Below, piece by piece: positions 18,806 through 28,181 of a stretch of 64,000 bases of DNA (positions within the stretch are counted from its first letter, which is position 1; every line of letters begins with the position of its first letter). Under the pieces are notes generated by a model. It was not told the DNA's origin. It did not search any database and was given only the letters and a program-made list of their open reading frames with translations. Source of the DNA: Massilia sp. CF038. Lineage in GTDB: Bacteria > Pseudomonadota > Gammaproteobacteria > Burkholderiales > Burkholderiaceae_D. The stretch lies in NCBI RefSeq assembly GCF_900129765.1, contig NZ_FQWU01000001.1:806001-870000 (forward strand), written 5' to 3'. The position numbers and the translations under genes are program-made.

Positions 18806-18849
18806 GCAAATGAAATTTCTATTTGCTAATGCGTTATTGAAAGTGTGTC

Positions 18850-20856
18850 ATGTCGTCGGAATCTTTTGAGCAAGTTTTAGCCGCCGCGCTCGCGGGCGGT
18901 TCGATGAACGTGGCCTGGAAAAAGTTCGTTCACACCCGGTTTTATCTGCCGATCAAACATTCGCCAGACTTTGATCCCAAAAAAATCACCCTGGTGATGA
19001 CGCCCGGTAGCGCCGCCGGTGACAACACCGTCCAGATTTCCGAAGTGCGGGAACGGATCACGCAAGGCGACGCCGTGTTGTGGCTCAACGGCGCCGAAGT
19101 GATCGCCATGCTGCCGCCGGACGGCGCCATTCAAGTGGCGCTGGCCACCCACGCCTATCCGATTCCAAGTGATCGCATTGCCTGGCTACGTGAAGGCTTG
19201 CGCGTGGCGCAGGCACGCGCCGCAGCCAAGGTGCCCGGCGCTGCTGCCACGCCGCCATCGTCTGGCGCACCAGGCATTGCCACCGTATTTGCCAGCGCCG
19301 CGCCGGATGCCGCCAAGCCGTCCGCCCAGCGTGGTTCCCTGCCAGCGAACGAGATTGCAGCACTGCGCCCGCGCAAGCTGGGTCTGGCCGACCTTGGCCT
19401 GGAATTTTCGGTCCCGGGCGCCTGGCGTGAAGAGCGCATTGCCAAAGTGCTGCATTTGCACGACCGCGACAGCGGCATGCGGGTCGAAGTGCGGGGGATG
19501 CAGCAGCCTGATTTGTCGCTTGATCAATGGGTGAGCATGCGCGTCGAGCAACTGGGTCAGGAAATGCGCTTTCTCAAGCAAAGCGGGCCCGTGCAGCCGA
19601 TCGAAGGCGTGCAATGGCAGCCCGGTCTGTCAGGCAAAATGGTCGAGTTTGCAGGCACGTTTCCGGGTGAAACCGTGCCGGGCCGCTACCTGCTGGCCTG
19701 TATCCATCGGGAAGGGACGGTCGTCTCCCTGGCGGTGCGCGCCACCGCCGAGGTGTTTGCACAGCAGCGCTCCCTGGTGCAATGGCTGATTGGCAGCGTT
19801 AGCGTTCTCAGCAAGGAGGATCTGGCGGCACGCCGCGCTGCTGCTGCCGCTGCCGCCAGCGAACGCGACATGGATGACGGCGTGACCGACACGCCAGCGC
19901 TGTTTGGCTTTAACTTGCATGGCCGCATCGGCCGCCTGCGGGCACTGGCTTACTCGGTTCCGACAGTCATACCGTCCGCAGCCCTGGCCATTGGCGCAGC
20001 CGTGGTCATGCCGAAAGCCATGGTGCTGGGCGCGATCATGGCCATCACGGGCGTCATCCTGTTGCTGTGGTTTAGCCTGCGATTAATGATTTTGCGTTTG
20101 CATGACGTCAATCGCAGCGGCAAATGGGTCTTGCTGTTCTTGGCGCTGAGCGGCCTGGCGGGCGCCCTGCACAGCCCGGTGTTGCTCGGTATCGCCTCGT
20201 TGGCATTCTGGCTGTTCGTGTTTGTGATTTACTACTTCGTGCCTGGCACGCGGGGCCAGAACGACTATGGGCCACCGCCGGGACCGAATACCCAGCTGGT
20301 GCAGATTGGCGCCGCCGTGTTTGTGCTGTTCCAGCTGTTCGGGATCTATGCCAACGTCAAAATGGCGAGCATGCTCAAGTCGCGCACCGACACGGCCGCC
20401 GCGCAGGGGAGCAAGCTCACCCCCTTTGCCGGTCCTGGACAAAAGTTCGTGGTCGACCTGCCTGGTGTGCCCACACCGGTGCCCAGCTCGCCATGGATGA
20501 ACCAGCAAAACGGCGGCGTCCAGGTGCAGCAGTTTTATCTGGAGCAGGCCGGCCGCCAGTATCTGATCCAGTCGCTGGACTTCGGCCCGGCCCCGCGTGA
20601 CAGCTATGCCTTGATGAACCGCGCCGAGCAGTCGGTGATGGGGGGCGATGGCAAGGTGGAGGGTACCAAGGCCTTCCTCTTTAATAACGGCGTGAACGGG
20701 CGTGAAGTGCGGGTCAAGCGCGCCGACGGCTCGATCCGGCTGGCCCGTCTGGTGTATCACAGCGGGATGCTGGTGGTGCTCATGATTGCCGGGCCGGACG
20801 ATGCGGCGACCGGCGCCCACGCCGACCAGGTGTTCCAGAGTTTCCAGCTGAAATAA
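18850..20856 (+). CDS. DcrB-like/DUF805 membrane protein, paralogue 1
   Basis: 668 residues. An N-terminal domain of about 115 residues (SSESFEQVLAAALAGG, NVAWKKFVHTRF, IPSDRIAWLREGL) is unfamiliar but shared with the next gene, and vaguely recalls SseB N-domains. After an Ala/Pro linker, residues about 175-325 look like a DcrB/DUF1795 domain (SVPGAWREE, LSLDQWVSMRVEQL). Residues about 350-485 form a DUF805 four-helix membrane domain (GRIGRLRALAY, LRLHDVNRSGKW). The final 140 residues (FAGPGQKFVVDLPG onward) are a beta-rich domain ending VFQSFQLK. Function is unknown. Isolated DUF1795 proteins can be effector chaperones, but no secretion genes lie here. It is a tandem duplicate of 21019-23235. 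Confidence 0.8.
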   Translation: MSSESFEQVLAAALAGGSMNVAWKKFVHTRFYLPIKHSPDFDPKKITLVMTPGSAAGDNTVQISEVRERITQGDAVLWLNGAEVIAMLPPDGAIQVALATHAYPIPSDRIAWLREGLRVAQARAAAKVPGAAATPPSSGAPGIATVFASAAPDAAKPSAQRGSLPANEIAALRPRKLGLADLGLEFSVPGAWREERIAKVLHLHDRDSGMRVEVRGMQQPDLSLDQWVSMRVEQLGQEMRFLKQSGPVQPIEGVQWQPGLSGKMVEFAGTFPGETVPGRYLLACIHREGTVVSLAVRATAEVFAQQRSLVQWLIGSVSVLSKEDLAARRAAAAAAASERDMDDGVTDTPALFGFNLHGRIGRLRALAYSVPTVIPSAALAIGAAVVMPKAMVLGAIMAITGVILLLWFSLRLMILRLHDVNRSGKWVLLFLALSGLAGALHSPVLLGIASLAFWLFVFVIYYFVPGTRGQNDYGPPPGPNTQLVQIGAAVFVLFQLFGIYANVKMASMLKSRTDTAAAQGSKLTPFAGPGQKFVVDLPGVPTPVPSSPWMNQQNGGVQVQQFYLEQAGRQYLIQSLDFGPAPRDSYALMNRAEQSVMGGDGKVEGTKAFLFNNGVNGREVRVKRADGSIRLARLVYHSGMLVVLMIAGPDDAATGAHADQVFQSFQLK

Positions 20857-20872
20857 GCTCGCGCCAGCGACG

Positions 20873-20905
20873 CAGGAAGGTGCGAACGCCGGTTCGCCCT
20901 TCCTG
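20873..20905. terminator. Hairpin after DUF805 paralogue 1
   Basis: CAGGAAGG-T-GCGAAC pairs with GTTCGC-CCTTCCTG around GCCG, giving a 14-bp stem with one bulge just after the stop codon. There is no strong T-run after it, so it could be a weak terminator or an RNA-stabilising element. Confidence 0.5.
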
Positions 20906-20955
20906 ATGGGCAATTCTTATTCGATAATGTTCAAGTTTCGTGTTGTCACGTATGT

Positions 20956-20972
20956 TAATACGTGGCACCATG
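20956..20972 (+). promoter_or_regulatory. Shared 17-bp upstream element, copy B
   Basis: TAATACGTGGCACCATG lies 47 bases upstream of paralogue 2, almost identical to copy A at 18789 and in the same position relative to the start. Confidence 0.5.
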
Positions 20973-21018
20973 CTTTTCGTTTTTGTAAAAAACTCACATT
21001 GATCGGAAGTTTTGTTTT

Positions 21019-23235
21019 ATGTCGTCGGATACGTTCGAGCAGGTTTTGGCTGCGGCCCAGGTAGATGGATCCTACAACGCGGCCTGGAAGAAGTTTGTTG
21101 TCACGCGTTTTTTTGTGCCTGTCGTGCCGCTTCCTGGCGGTGATCCCAGCAAATTCCGACTGCATACCGAGCCGATTCCGCATGGCGGCGCGCGGGTGCA
21201 TATTGCCGAAGTGGGCGAGCGGCTCGAAGCCGGCAAGCTCGCACTGGCCCAGTTGTATGGCGCCGATGTGGTGCGCATGCTCCCGCATGACGCCGAAATC
21301 GTGATCGCACTGGCCGAGCGGCCCTTTACCATTCCCCCTGATCGCGTGCTGTGGCTGCGCAAGGGGATCGAAGCGTCACAGGCCAAGATGGCCGCTGCGA
21401 AGGCGCAGGCAGGCACGCCCGCGCCGGCACCGGCCGCACCGGCGCCCGCACCAGCACCAGCGCCAGCACCCGCGCCCGCACCAGCACCGGCACCAGCACC
21501 AGCACCAGCACCAGCACCAGCACCAGCACCAGCACCAGCACCAGCACCAGCACCAGCACCAGCACCAGCACCAGCACCAGCACCGGCGCCGGCAGCTCCC
21601 GCACCGGTCCCGATGCCTGCCCCCGTTCCCGCGCCTGTGCGCCACGCGCATGCCGTGCTCGATGTGGCAGCACTGAAGGCACGTCCGGTCAGTCTGGCCG
21701 ACCTGGGGCTTGACCTGTTCGTGCCTGGCGACTGGCAGGAAAGCCGCAGCGGCAACAGCGTGATGTTTACCGGCCCTGGCGCGGCCTTCCATGTCGAGAT
21801 TTCGGGCTTCCATCGTCCTGGCATGTCGCTGGACCAGTGGCGCGATTTGCGTCTGTCGCTGGTGCGCCAGGAGATGCGTTTCCTGGCTCTGGACGGGGCA
21901 ACTTATGCGCTCGATGGCGACGACTGGCGCGGCCGCATCGAGGGCAATGCAACTGAATTTTGCGGCACCTTCCCCGGCGAGGTCATGGCCAGCCGTTATC
22001 TGGTTGCCTGTGTCCGGGTCGAGGGCACGCTCGCGACTGTCGCCATCAAGGCGCCCGAAGCAGAGTTCGAGCAGATGCGTCCTGTCTTCAAGTGGCTGCT
22101 CAGCCGGATCAGTTTCAAAGCCAGCGCGCCCGACCCGTACCAGGCGCCAGGCCATGCCGACGATGATGTCGACGCCAGTGCTGGCGCCGACGAGACTGCC
22201 GGAGTGTTCGGCTTCTCGCTGCAGGGCCGCATCGGCCGCCTGCGCGCCATCGCTTACGCCCTGCCGGCGACGGTGGTGGCCGCACTGACGGGCGTTGCTG
22301 CCGCATTGATCATGCCGGGCAGCCGGATGGCGGGCGGCATTCTGGCGCTCGTTGGCGTGGTGCTGGCGCTGTGGTTCAGTGTGCGTGTCGCGGTGCTGCG
22401 CCTGCATGACGTGAATTTGAGCGGCAAATGGCTGCTGCCACTGATTCCGCTTGCGGCGGTCCTGGTGGCGCTGCGCCAGCCATCCCTGCTGGTTGCCTTT
22501 GTCCTGCTGGTCGGCCTGACTTCGCTGGTGCTCACGTATATCTGGCCAGGTAATCCGGACAGCAACCAATACGGCTCGGCGCCGGGACCCAATCCACGCT
22601 GGGTGCTGGTGGTGGCAGGCATTTGCTGTCTGTTGCAGTTTGGTAGCCTGGTCGCGTCGGTGATCTCGGGCGCGGCCCTGTTTGCGCAGTTTGCTGCAAG
22701 GCCGGATCCAGGCGCCATTGCCGGCCCAGCCGCGCCGCCCCCGCGGATTTTGCCGTTCATCAAACCATGGTCGCCGCCGGACCAGGGCTTTGTGGTCAGC
22801 CTGCCGCGTCCGCCGGAAGAAATGCCGGTGCCGCCCATGATGCGCGCGCGCGCCGCCACCTTCACGATGCACCAGTATCGCCTGTTCTCCAGCGAGCGCA
22901 TCTACGGTGTGCAAACCTTCGACTACAAGCGCATGGGCGACCGTGAACAGATGCTCAACTCGCTGGAAGGCGTGGTGATTGGCACCGAAGGCACACTGAT
23001 GGGCAAGCGCGACATTGTGTTTGCCAATGGTCAGGCCGGACGCGAAATCAAGGTCCTGCTGCCGACCGACAAAGTACGCACCGGCCGCGTGACCCTGGTC
23101 GGCTCGACCGGGGTGGTGGTCATGGTCACCGCCCACCCTGGCGAAGTGACCGACCTGCACGTGGCGCAAGTGCTGGAATCGTTCCAGATCAGCCCGCCAC
23201 CGTCGGAAGCGGCACCTGATACAAAGGTGGAATAA
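21019..23235 (+). CDS. DcrB-like/DUF805 membrane protein, paralogue 2
   Basis: 738 residues, collinear with the preceding gene. It has the same N-terminal domain (SSDTFEQVLAAAQ, AAWKKFVVTRFF, IPPDRVLWLRKGI), then a long Pro-Ala linker of roughly 70 residues. A DcrB/DUF1795-like domain follows (FVPGDWQESRS, MSLDQWRDLRLSL), then a DUF805 membrane domain (GRIGRLRAIAY, LRLHDVNLSGKW) and the beta-rich C-terminal domain. The added length comes mostly from the linker encoded by the (CCAGCA)15 tract, which in length changes would add or remove Pro-Ala pairs without breaking the frame. The function is unknown. The duplicate pair probably works in the same envelope process. Confidence 0.8.
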   Translation: MSSDTFEQVLAAAQVDGSYNAAWKKFVVTRFFVPVVPLPGGDPSKFRLHTEPIPHGGARVHIAEVGERLEAGKLALAQLYGADVVRMLPHDAEIVIALAERPFTIPPDRVLWLRKGIEASQAKMAAAKAQAGTPAPAPAAPAPAPAPAPAPAPAPAPAPAPAPAPAPAPAPAPAPAPAPAPAPAPAPAPAPAAPAPVPMPAPVPAPVRHAHAVLDVAALKARPVSLADLGLDLFVPGDWQESRSGNSVMFTGPGAAFHVEISGFHRPGMSLDQWRDLRLSLVRQEMRFLALDGATYALDGDDWRGRIEGNATEFCGTFPGEVMASRYLVACVRVEGTLATVAIKAPEAEFEQMRPVFKWLLSRISFKASAPDPYQAPGHADDDVDASAGADETAGVFGFSLQGRIGRLRAIAYALPATVVAALTGVAAALIMPGSRMAGGILALVGVVLALWFSVRVAVLRLHDVNLSGKWLLPLIPLAAVLVALRQPSLLVAFVLLVGLTSLVLTYIWPGNPDSNQYGSAPGPNPRWVLVVAGICCLLQFGSLVASVISGAALFAQFAARPDPGAIAGPAAPPPRILPFIKPWSPPDQGFVVSLPRPPEEMPVPPMMRARAATFTMHQYRLFSSERIYGVQTFDYKRMGDREQMLNSLEGVVIGTEGTLMGKRDIVFANGQAGREIKVLLPTDKVRTGRVTLVGSTGVVVMVTAHPGEVTDLHVAQVLESFQISPPPSEAAPDTKVE
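21493..21582 (+). repeat. Perfect (CCAGCA)15 hexanucleotide repeat in coding DNA
   Basis: Fifteen uninterrupted CCAGCA units (90 bp), flanked by imperfect units, encode a Pro-Ala run. The unit length is a multiple of three, so slippage changes linker length but keeps the reading frame. Confidence 0.97.
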
Positions 23236-23359
23236 AGCGCAGCAAAAGCGTATCAAAAAGCATAAAAGTATCAACTTGGTGCAGCCGCTTCCGCAGTGCA
23301 CAAATATGGCATAATCAAATGCGGTACTCGATTCATGCAGCGGTTTGACACCATTTATC

Positions 23360-24763
23360 ATGCTAAAAACGCTTTACGACAAACTTTGGGAATCGCACGT
23401 TGTGCGCGCCGACGACGATGGCACCACGGTGCTGTACATCGACCGTCACCTGGTCCATGAAGTGACCAGCCCGCAGGCCTTCGACGGCCTGCGCGCGGCC
23501 GGCCGCAAACTGTGGCGCACCTCGGCCAACCTGGCCGTGGCCGACCACAACGTGCCCACCACTGACCGCAAGGGCGGCATTGCCGACCCCACCTCGCGGC
23601 TGCAGGTCGAAACGCTCGACGCCAACGCCAAGAGCTACGGCCTGACCTATTTCAGCATGAACGACAAGCGCCAGGGCATCGTGCACGTGATCGGACCCGA
23701 GCAGGGCGCGACCCTGCCCGGCATGACGGTCGTGTGCGGCGACTCGCACACTTCCACCCACGGCGCGTTCGGCTGTCTGGCGCATGGCATCGGCACCTCG
23801 GAAGTCGAACACGTGCTGGCCACCCAGACCCTGCTGGCCAAAAAATCCAAATCCATGCTGGTGCAGGTCGACGGCGCGCTGCCGGCCGGCGTGACGGCCA
23901 AGGATATCGTGCTGGCCGTGATCGGCAAGATCGGCACCGCTGGCGGCACCGGTTACGCCATTGAATTTGGCGGCTCCACCATCCGCGCGCTGTCGATGGA
24001 AGGGCGCATGACGATCTGTAACATGGCGATCGAAGCGGGCGCCCGCGCCGGCATGGTCGGCGTGGACGACACCACCATCAACTACGTCAAGGGCCGTCCG
24101 TATTCGCCGGCCGGTCCGCACTGGGAGCGCGCGGTCGACTACTGGCGCACCTTGCATTCCGATGCTGGCGCGCAGTTCGACCTGGTGGTCACGCTCAATG
24201 CAGCTGAAATCCGGCCCCAGGTCACCTGGGGCACCTCGCCTGAGATGGTGGTCTCGATCGATGGCCGGGTGCCCGATCCCGATCAGGAAAAAGACGCGGT
24301 ACGGCGCGACGCCATGGAAAAGGCGCTGGTCTACATGAACCTCAAGCCGAACACGCCCATCGCCGACATCCGCATCGACAAAGTCTTCATCGGCTCGTGC
24401 ACCAATTCGCGCATCGAAGATTTGCGCGCTGCCGCCGCCGTGGTGCGCGGCAAGCATCGGGCATCGAACGTGCGCCTGGCGCTGGTGGTGCCTGGTTCCG
24501 GGCTGGTCAAGGATCAGGCCGAGCGCGAAGGCCTGGACAAAATCTTCAAGGATGCAGGCTTCGAGTGGCGCGAGCCAGGCTGCTCGATGTGCCTTGCAAT
24601 GAACGCCGACCGGCTCGAGCCGGGCGAGCGCTGCGCCTCCACCTCGAATCGCAATTTCGAGGGCCGGCAGGGGCAGGGCGGACGCACCCACCTGGTGTCG
24701 CCCGCCATGGCGGCAGCGGCTGGTATCACCGGCCACTTCGTCGATGTACGCGCACTGCGCTGA
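23360..24763 (+). CDS. leuC: 3-isopropylmalate dehydratase large subunit
   Basis: 467 residues. With LeuD it isomerises 2- to 3-isopropylmalate in leucine synthesis, in the cytoplasm. The [4Fe-4S] ligands are C347 ([10 protein letters not shown]), C408 and C411 ([10 protein letters not shown]). The N-terminus [15 protein letters not shown] is typical. The ATG was chosen over an upstream TTG that adds only five residues. It is the first of the leuC-entericidin-leuD-leuB-asd block. No clear promoter could be fixed in the 124 bases upstream, although a CATAAT at 23310 could serve as a -10. Confidence 0.97.
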   Translation: MLKTLYDKLWESHVVRADDDGTTVLYIDRHLVHEVTSPQAFDGLRAAGRKLWRTSANLAVADHNVPTTDRKGGIADPTSRLQVETLDANAKSYGLTYFSMNDKRQGIVHVIGPEQGATLPGMTVVCGDSHTSTHGAFGCLAHGIGTSEVEHVLATQTLLAKKSKSMLVQVDGALPAGVTAKDIVLAVIGKIGTAGGTGYAIEFGGSTIRALSMEGRMTICNMAIEAGARAGMVGVDDTTINYVKGRPYSPAGPHWERAVDYWRTLHSDAGAQFDLVVTLNAAEIRPQVTWGTSPEMVVSIDGRVPDPDQEKDAVRRDAMEKALVYMNLKPNTPIADIRIDKVFIGSCTNSRIEDLRAAAAVVRGKHRASNVRLALVVPGSGLVKDQAEREGLDKIFKDAGFEWREPGCSMCLAMNADRLEPGERCASTSNRNFEGRQGQGGRTHLVSPAMAAAAGITGHFVDVRALR

Positions 24764-24790
24764 TCAATCCTATTACCCATAGAGACAATC

Positions 24791-24913
24791 ATGAAAAAAC
24801 TGTTCGCCCTGACCATCATCGCCGTCATGCTAGTTGGCTGCAATACCGTTGCCGGTTTTGGCAAGGATATTGAAAAAGTCGGCTCGAAGATGGAAGGCGC
24901 CGCTAAAAAATAA
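24791..24913 (+). CDS. Entericidin-type small lipoprotein
   Basis: 40 residues: a basic start MKKLFA, a hydrophobic signal, and a lipobox ending LVGC (C17), then a short polar tail containing [13 protein letters not shown], the signature of the entericidin A/B family. The mature lipopeptide would be about 24 residues in the membrane. It lies between leuC and leuD, 27 bases after leuC and 37 before leuD, probably on the same transcript. This placement is common in Burkholderiales. The usual role proposed is a bacteriolytic toxin/antidote-like lipoprotein. Its purpose within a leucine operon is unknown. Confidence 0.85.
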   Translation: MKKLFALTIIAVMLVGCNTVAGFGKDIEKVGSKMEGAAKK

Positions 24914-24950
24914 CGCAACGCGCGCGGGCCTGTGGTCCGCGCCTGGGACC

Positions 24951-25598
24951 ATGGAAAAATTCACGATATACGAAGGATTGGTGGCACCGCTCGACCGTGC
25001 CAATGTCGACACCGACGCCATCATTCCGAAGCAGTTTCTCAAGTCGATCCACCGCACCGGTTTCGGTCCGAACCTGTTCGACGAGTGGCGCTATCTCGAT
25101 CACGGCGAGCCGGGCAAGGACAATAGCGGCCGCCCGCTCAATCCCGATTTCGTGCTCAATCAGCCGCGCTATCAGGGCGCGTCGATTCTGCTGACCCGCA
25201 AAAATTTTGGCTGCGGCTCCTCGCGCGAACATGCGCCCTGGGCGCTGGACCAGTATGGCTTCCGCGCGATCATCGCCCCCAGCTTTGCCGACATCTTCTT
25301 CAATAACTGCTACAAGAGCGGCCTGCTGCCCATCGTCCTGTCCGAGGCGCAGATCGAGCATCTGTTCAATGAAGTGAAGGCCTTCCCCGGCTTCAAGCTC
25401 GTGGTCGACCTGGAGCAGCAGCGCATTGCCACTGCCAGCGGCAGCCTGGCCTACGAATTCCAGATTGACCCGTTCCGCAAATACTGCCTGTTGAATGGCC
25501 TGGACGATATCGGCCTGACCCTGCGCCACGCAGACGAGATCCGCGCTTTCGAAGAGCGCCATCTCGCCGCCCAGCCCTGGCTGGCCAACGTCATTTAA
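24951..25598 (+). CDS. leuD: 3-isopropylmalate dehydratase small subunit
   Basis: 215 residues, swivelling domain partner of LeuC. Conserved segments are [14 protein letters not shown] near the N-terminus, [14 protein letters not shown], and [13 protein letters not shown]. The start ATG yields the canonical [15 protein letters not shown]. Upstream in-frame codons overlap the entericidin gene and are not needed. LeuB follows after 11 bases. Confidence 0.97.
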   Translation: MEKFTIYEGLVAPLDRANVDTDAIIPKQFLKSIHRTGFGPNLFDEWRYLDHGEPGKDNSGRPLNPDFVLNQPRYQGASILLTRKNFGCGSSREHAPWALDQYGFRAIIAPSFADIFFNNCYKSGLLPIVLSEAQIEHLFNEVKAFPGFKLVVDLEQQRIATASGSLAYEFQIDPFRKYCLLNGLDDIGLTLRHADEIRAFEERHLAAQPWLANVI

Positions 25599-25609
25599 GA
25601 AGGCAGCAC

Positions 25610-26680
25610 ATGAAAATTGCAATTTTGCCCGGTGACGGCATCGGCCCCGAAATCATGACCCAGGCGGTGCGCGTGCTGGAAGCGTTGGGCGAACCGTTTG
25701 AACTCGAACGCGCCGAGGTGGGCGGGGCTGGCTACGCGGCCCACGGCCACCCGCTGCCGCCAGCCACACTGGCGCTGGCCAAGGCAGCCGACGCGGTGCT
25801 GTTTGGCGCGGTGGGCGACTACCAGTACGACAAACTCGAACGCGCGCTGCGGCCCGAGCAAGCCATTCTGGGCTTGCGCAAGGAACTGTCACTGTTTGCC
25901 AATCTGCGCCCGGCCATCCTGTATCCGGAACTGGCAGGCGCTTCGACGCTCAAGCCGGAGGTGGTGTCGGGCCTGGATATTCTGATCATCCGCGAACTGA
26001 CCGGTGACATTTACTTTGGCAAGCCGCGCGGCGTGCGCGAGTGCCCGGACGGCCCGTTCAAGGGCGAGCGCGAAGGCTTCGACACCATGCGCTATGCCGA
26101 GACCGAAATCCGCCGCATTGCCCACGTGGCGTTCCAGGCCGCGCGCAAGCGTGACAAGCGCGTCACCAGTGTGGACAAGGCCAATGTGCTTGAGACGTTC
26201 CAGTTCTGGCGCGATATCGTCACCGACGTGCACCAGGAATACCAGGACGTCGAACTGGAACACATGTATGTCGATAACGCGGCCATGCAGCTCGTGCGGG
26301 CGCCGAAAAAATTCGACGTCATCGTCACTGGCAATATGTTCGGCGATATCCTGTCCGACTGCGCTGCCATGCTGACCGGTTCGATCGGCATGCTGCCTTC
26401 GGCTTCGCTGGACGCCAATAACAAGGGCTTGTACGAGCCTTCGCACGGTTCGGCGCCCGATATCGCGGGCAAGGGCATTGCCAATCCGCTGGCGACCATT
26501 CTGTCGGCGGCGATGATGCTGCGTTTTTCGCTGAACAAGGCGGAGCAGGCCGACCGGATCGAGAACGCGGTGAAGAAGGTGCTGGCGCAGGGTCTGCGCA
26601 CGCCGGATATTTACGAAGCGGGGACGACCAAGGTCAGTACCGAAGAGATGGGCAGCGCCGTGGTCCGCGCTCTCAATTGA
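25610..26680 (+). CDS. leuB: 3-isopropylmalate dehydrogenase
   Basis: 356 residues, the NAD-dependent oxidative decarboxylase that makes 2-ketoisocaproate in leucine synthesis. It starts [16 protein letters not shown]. Substrate and metal residues appear in [27 protein letters not shown], and the aspartate-rich [25 protein letters not shown] is also typical. Length is normal. It lies 11 bases after leuD, and a palindromic repeat begins on its stop codon. Confidence 0.97.
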   Translation: MKIAILPGDGIGPEIMTQAVRVLEALGEPFELERAEVGGAGYAAHGHPLPPATLALAKAADAVLFGAVGDYQYDKLERALRPEQAILGLRKELSLFANLRPAILYPELAGASTLKPEVVSGLDILIIRELTGDIYFGKPRGVRECPDGPFKGEREGFDTMRYAETEIRRIAHVAFQAARKRDKRVTSVDKANVLETFQFWRDIVTDVHQEYQDVELEHMYVDNAAMQLVRAPKKFDVIVTGNMFGDILSDCAAMLTGSIGMLPSASLDANNKGLYEPSHGSAPDIAGKGIANPLATILSAAMMLRFSLNKAEQADRIENAVKKVLAQGLRTPDIYEAGTTKVSTEEMGSAVVRALN

Positions 26681-26766
26681 CATCGTCCTCGCGGAGGCGG
26701 GGACCTATTCCACGCTGCCGAATTCGTTCAGCATGCTATGGGCCCCCGCCTTCGCGAGGGCGACGT
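26680..26766. repeat. Dispersed palindromic repeat, copy 2 (87 bp)
   Basis: Starts on the last base of the leuB TGA with ACATCGTCCTCGCGGAGGCG and ends CGCCTTCGCGAGGGCGACGT. It has the same length and ends as copies 1 and 4, with a divergent middle. It lies in the leuB-asd spacer. Confidence 0.85.
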
Positions 26767-26836
26767 AGTGGATATATATAGCAGCAGCGCTGGCGAATCG
26801 GGTCGCCAGCGTATTTTCAACTCTCACTGAAAGAGC

Positions 26837-27967
26837 ATGATGAAATTAGTAGGCCTGGTAGGTTGGCGCGGTATGGTAGGTTCGGTCTTGATGCAGCGCA
26901 TGCAGGACGAGGGCGATTTCGCCCATATCGAACCGGTGTTCTTCACCACCTCGAACGCGGGCGGTAAAGCCCCGGCGATGGCGAAAAACGAAACCACCCT
27001 GAAAGACGCGACCGACATTACCGAGCTGTCGAAATGCGAGATCATTATTTCCTGCCAGGGCGGCGACTACACCACCGAGGTCTTCCCCAAGCTGCGCGCC
27101 GCTGGCTGGAACGGCTACTGGATCGACGCTGCCTCGACCCTGCGCATGAATGACGACGCCGTCATCGTGCTCGACCCGGTCAATCTCGACGTGATCAAGA
27201 ATGCCATGACCCGCGGCGTGAAAAATTACATCGGCGGCAACTGCACCGTGTCCTGCATGCTGATGGGCCTGGGCGGCCTGTTCCAGCACAATCTGGTCGA
27301 CTGGATGAGCTCCATGACCTACCAGGCGGCCTCCGGCGGCGGCGCCCAGCACATGCGCGAGCTGCTGACCCAGTTCGGCACCATCAACCAGTCGGTCAAG
27401 GCGCTGCTGGACAACCCGTCTGCCGCCATCCTCGAGATCGACCGTACCGTGCTGGCCACCCAGCACGGCTTGTCGAGCGACGAAACCAAGCAGTTTGGCG
27501 TGCCCCTGGCCGGCAACCTGATTCCCTGGATCGACAAGGATCTGGGCAATGGCCAGTCGAAGGAAGAGTGGAAGGCTGGCGCCGAGACCAACAAGATCCT
27601 GGGCCTGGGCGCCGCCTTTGGCAGCAAGGAAATCCCGGTCGATGGCCTGTGCGTGCGCATTGGCGCCATGCGCTGCCACTCCCAGGCGCTGACCATCAAG
27701 CTGAAAAAGGACTTGCCGCTCGATGAAATCAACGACATCATCGCCTCCAACAACCAGTGGGTGAAGGTGGTGCCGAACACGCGCGAAGCGTCGATGACCG
27801 ATCTGTCGCCTGCCGCCGTGACCGGCAGCCTGACCATTCCGGTGGGCCGTTTGCGTAAAATGTCGATGGGCGGCGAGTACCTGTCCGCGTTCACCGTGGG
27901 CGACCAATTGTTGTGGGGCGCGGCGGAACCACTTCGCCGCATGCTTCGTATTATCCTTGACAAGTAA
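26837..27967 (+). CDS. asd: Aspartate-semialdehyde dehydrogenase
   Basis: 376 residues. It reduces aspartyl phosphate for lysine, methionine and threonine synthesis and for diaminopimelate. It begins [18 protein letters not shown] (NADP-binding). The active-site cysteine is C136 in [13 protein letters not shown] and H residues lie in [12 protein letters not shown]-like and [12 protein letters not shown] segments. A second ATG directly follows the first, so the start is ambiguous by one codon. It follows leuB with the repeat element between. Confidence 0.97.
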   Translation: MMKLVGLVGWRGMVGSVLMQRMQDEGDFAHIEPVFFTTSNAGGKAPAMAKNETTLKDATDITELSKCEIIISCQGGDYTTEVFPKLRAAGWNGYWIDAASTLRMNDDAVIVLDPVNLDVIKNAMTRGVKNYIGGNCTVSCMLMGLGGLFQHNLVDWMSSMTYQAASGGGAQHMRELLTQFGTINQSVKALLDNPSAAILEIDRTVLATQHGLSSDETKQFGVPLAGNLIPWIDKDLGNGQSKEEWKAGAETNKILGLGAAFGSKEIPVDGLCVRIGAMRCHSQALTIKLKKDLPLDEINDIIASNNQWVKVVPNTREASMTDLSPAAVTGSLTIPVGRLRKMSMGGEYLSAFTVGDQLLWGAAEPLRRMLRIILDK

Positions 27968-27978
27968 GTTGTCAAAAT

Positions 27979-28004
27979 GTGCAGTGCCGCTTTCGGCACT
28001 GCAC
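27979..28004. terminator. Stem-loop after asd
   Basis: GTGCAGTGCCG and CGGCACTGCAC pair perfectly (11 bp) around CTTT, 11 bases after the stop codon. No T-run follows, so it is either a weak terminator or an mRNA 3' stabiliser. Confidence 0.55.
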
Positions 28005-28024
28005 ACCCCCTTCCGCCAAAAGTG

Positions 28025-28120
28025 TTGCTGCATCTGTGCAAAAGATTGCAGCAAATTGCGCGTTTACAGGGACTTAGGGCTTACTTATCATCCAAAAGCT
28101 TGCATGCTCTAGAGCATGAT
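28025..28120. promoter_or_regulatory. Two dyads upstream of fimV
   Basis: TTGCTGCA (28025-28032) pairs with TGCAGCAA (28047-28054). Further on, CATGCTCTAGAGCATG (28105-28120) is a perfect 16-bp palindrome, about 62 bases before the fimV start. The second is a good candidate for a dimeric regulator site. The binding protein is not known. Confidence 0.4.
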
Positions 28121-28181
28121 GATATGTTGAGACCTCCGGGAAACCAGCTTTCTCCCCAGTCAACTCATAATACCCCCAAAT

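Noticed and set aside
21493-21582. CRISPR-like array
   Set aside because: The repeat unit is 6 bases with no spacers; it is a microsatellite in coding DNA.
21376-23361. 661-codon open frame antisense to the second DUF805 paralogue
   Set aside because: It exists because of the third-position GC bias and the CCAGCA tract, and reads as a Trp/Cys repeat that has no plausible fold.
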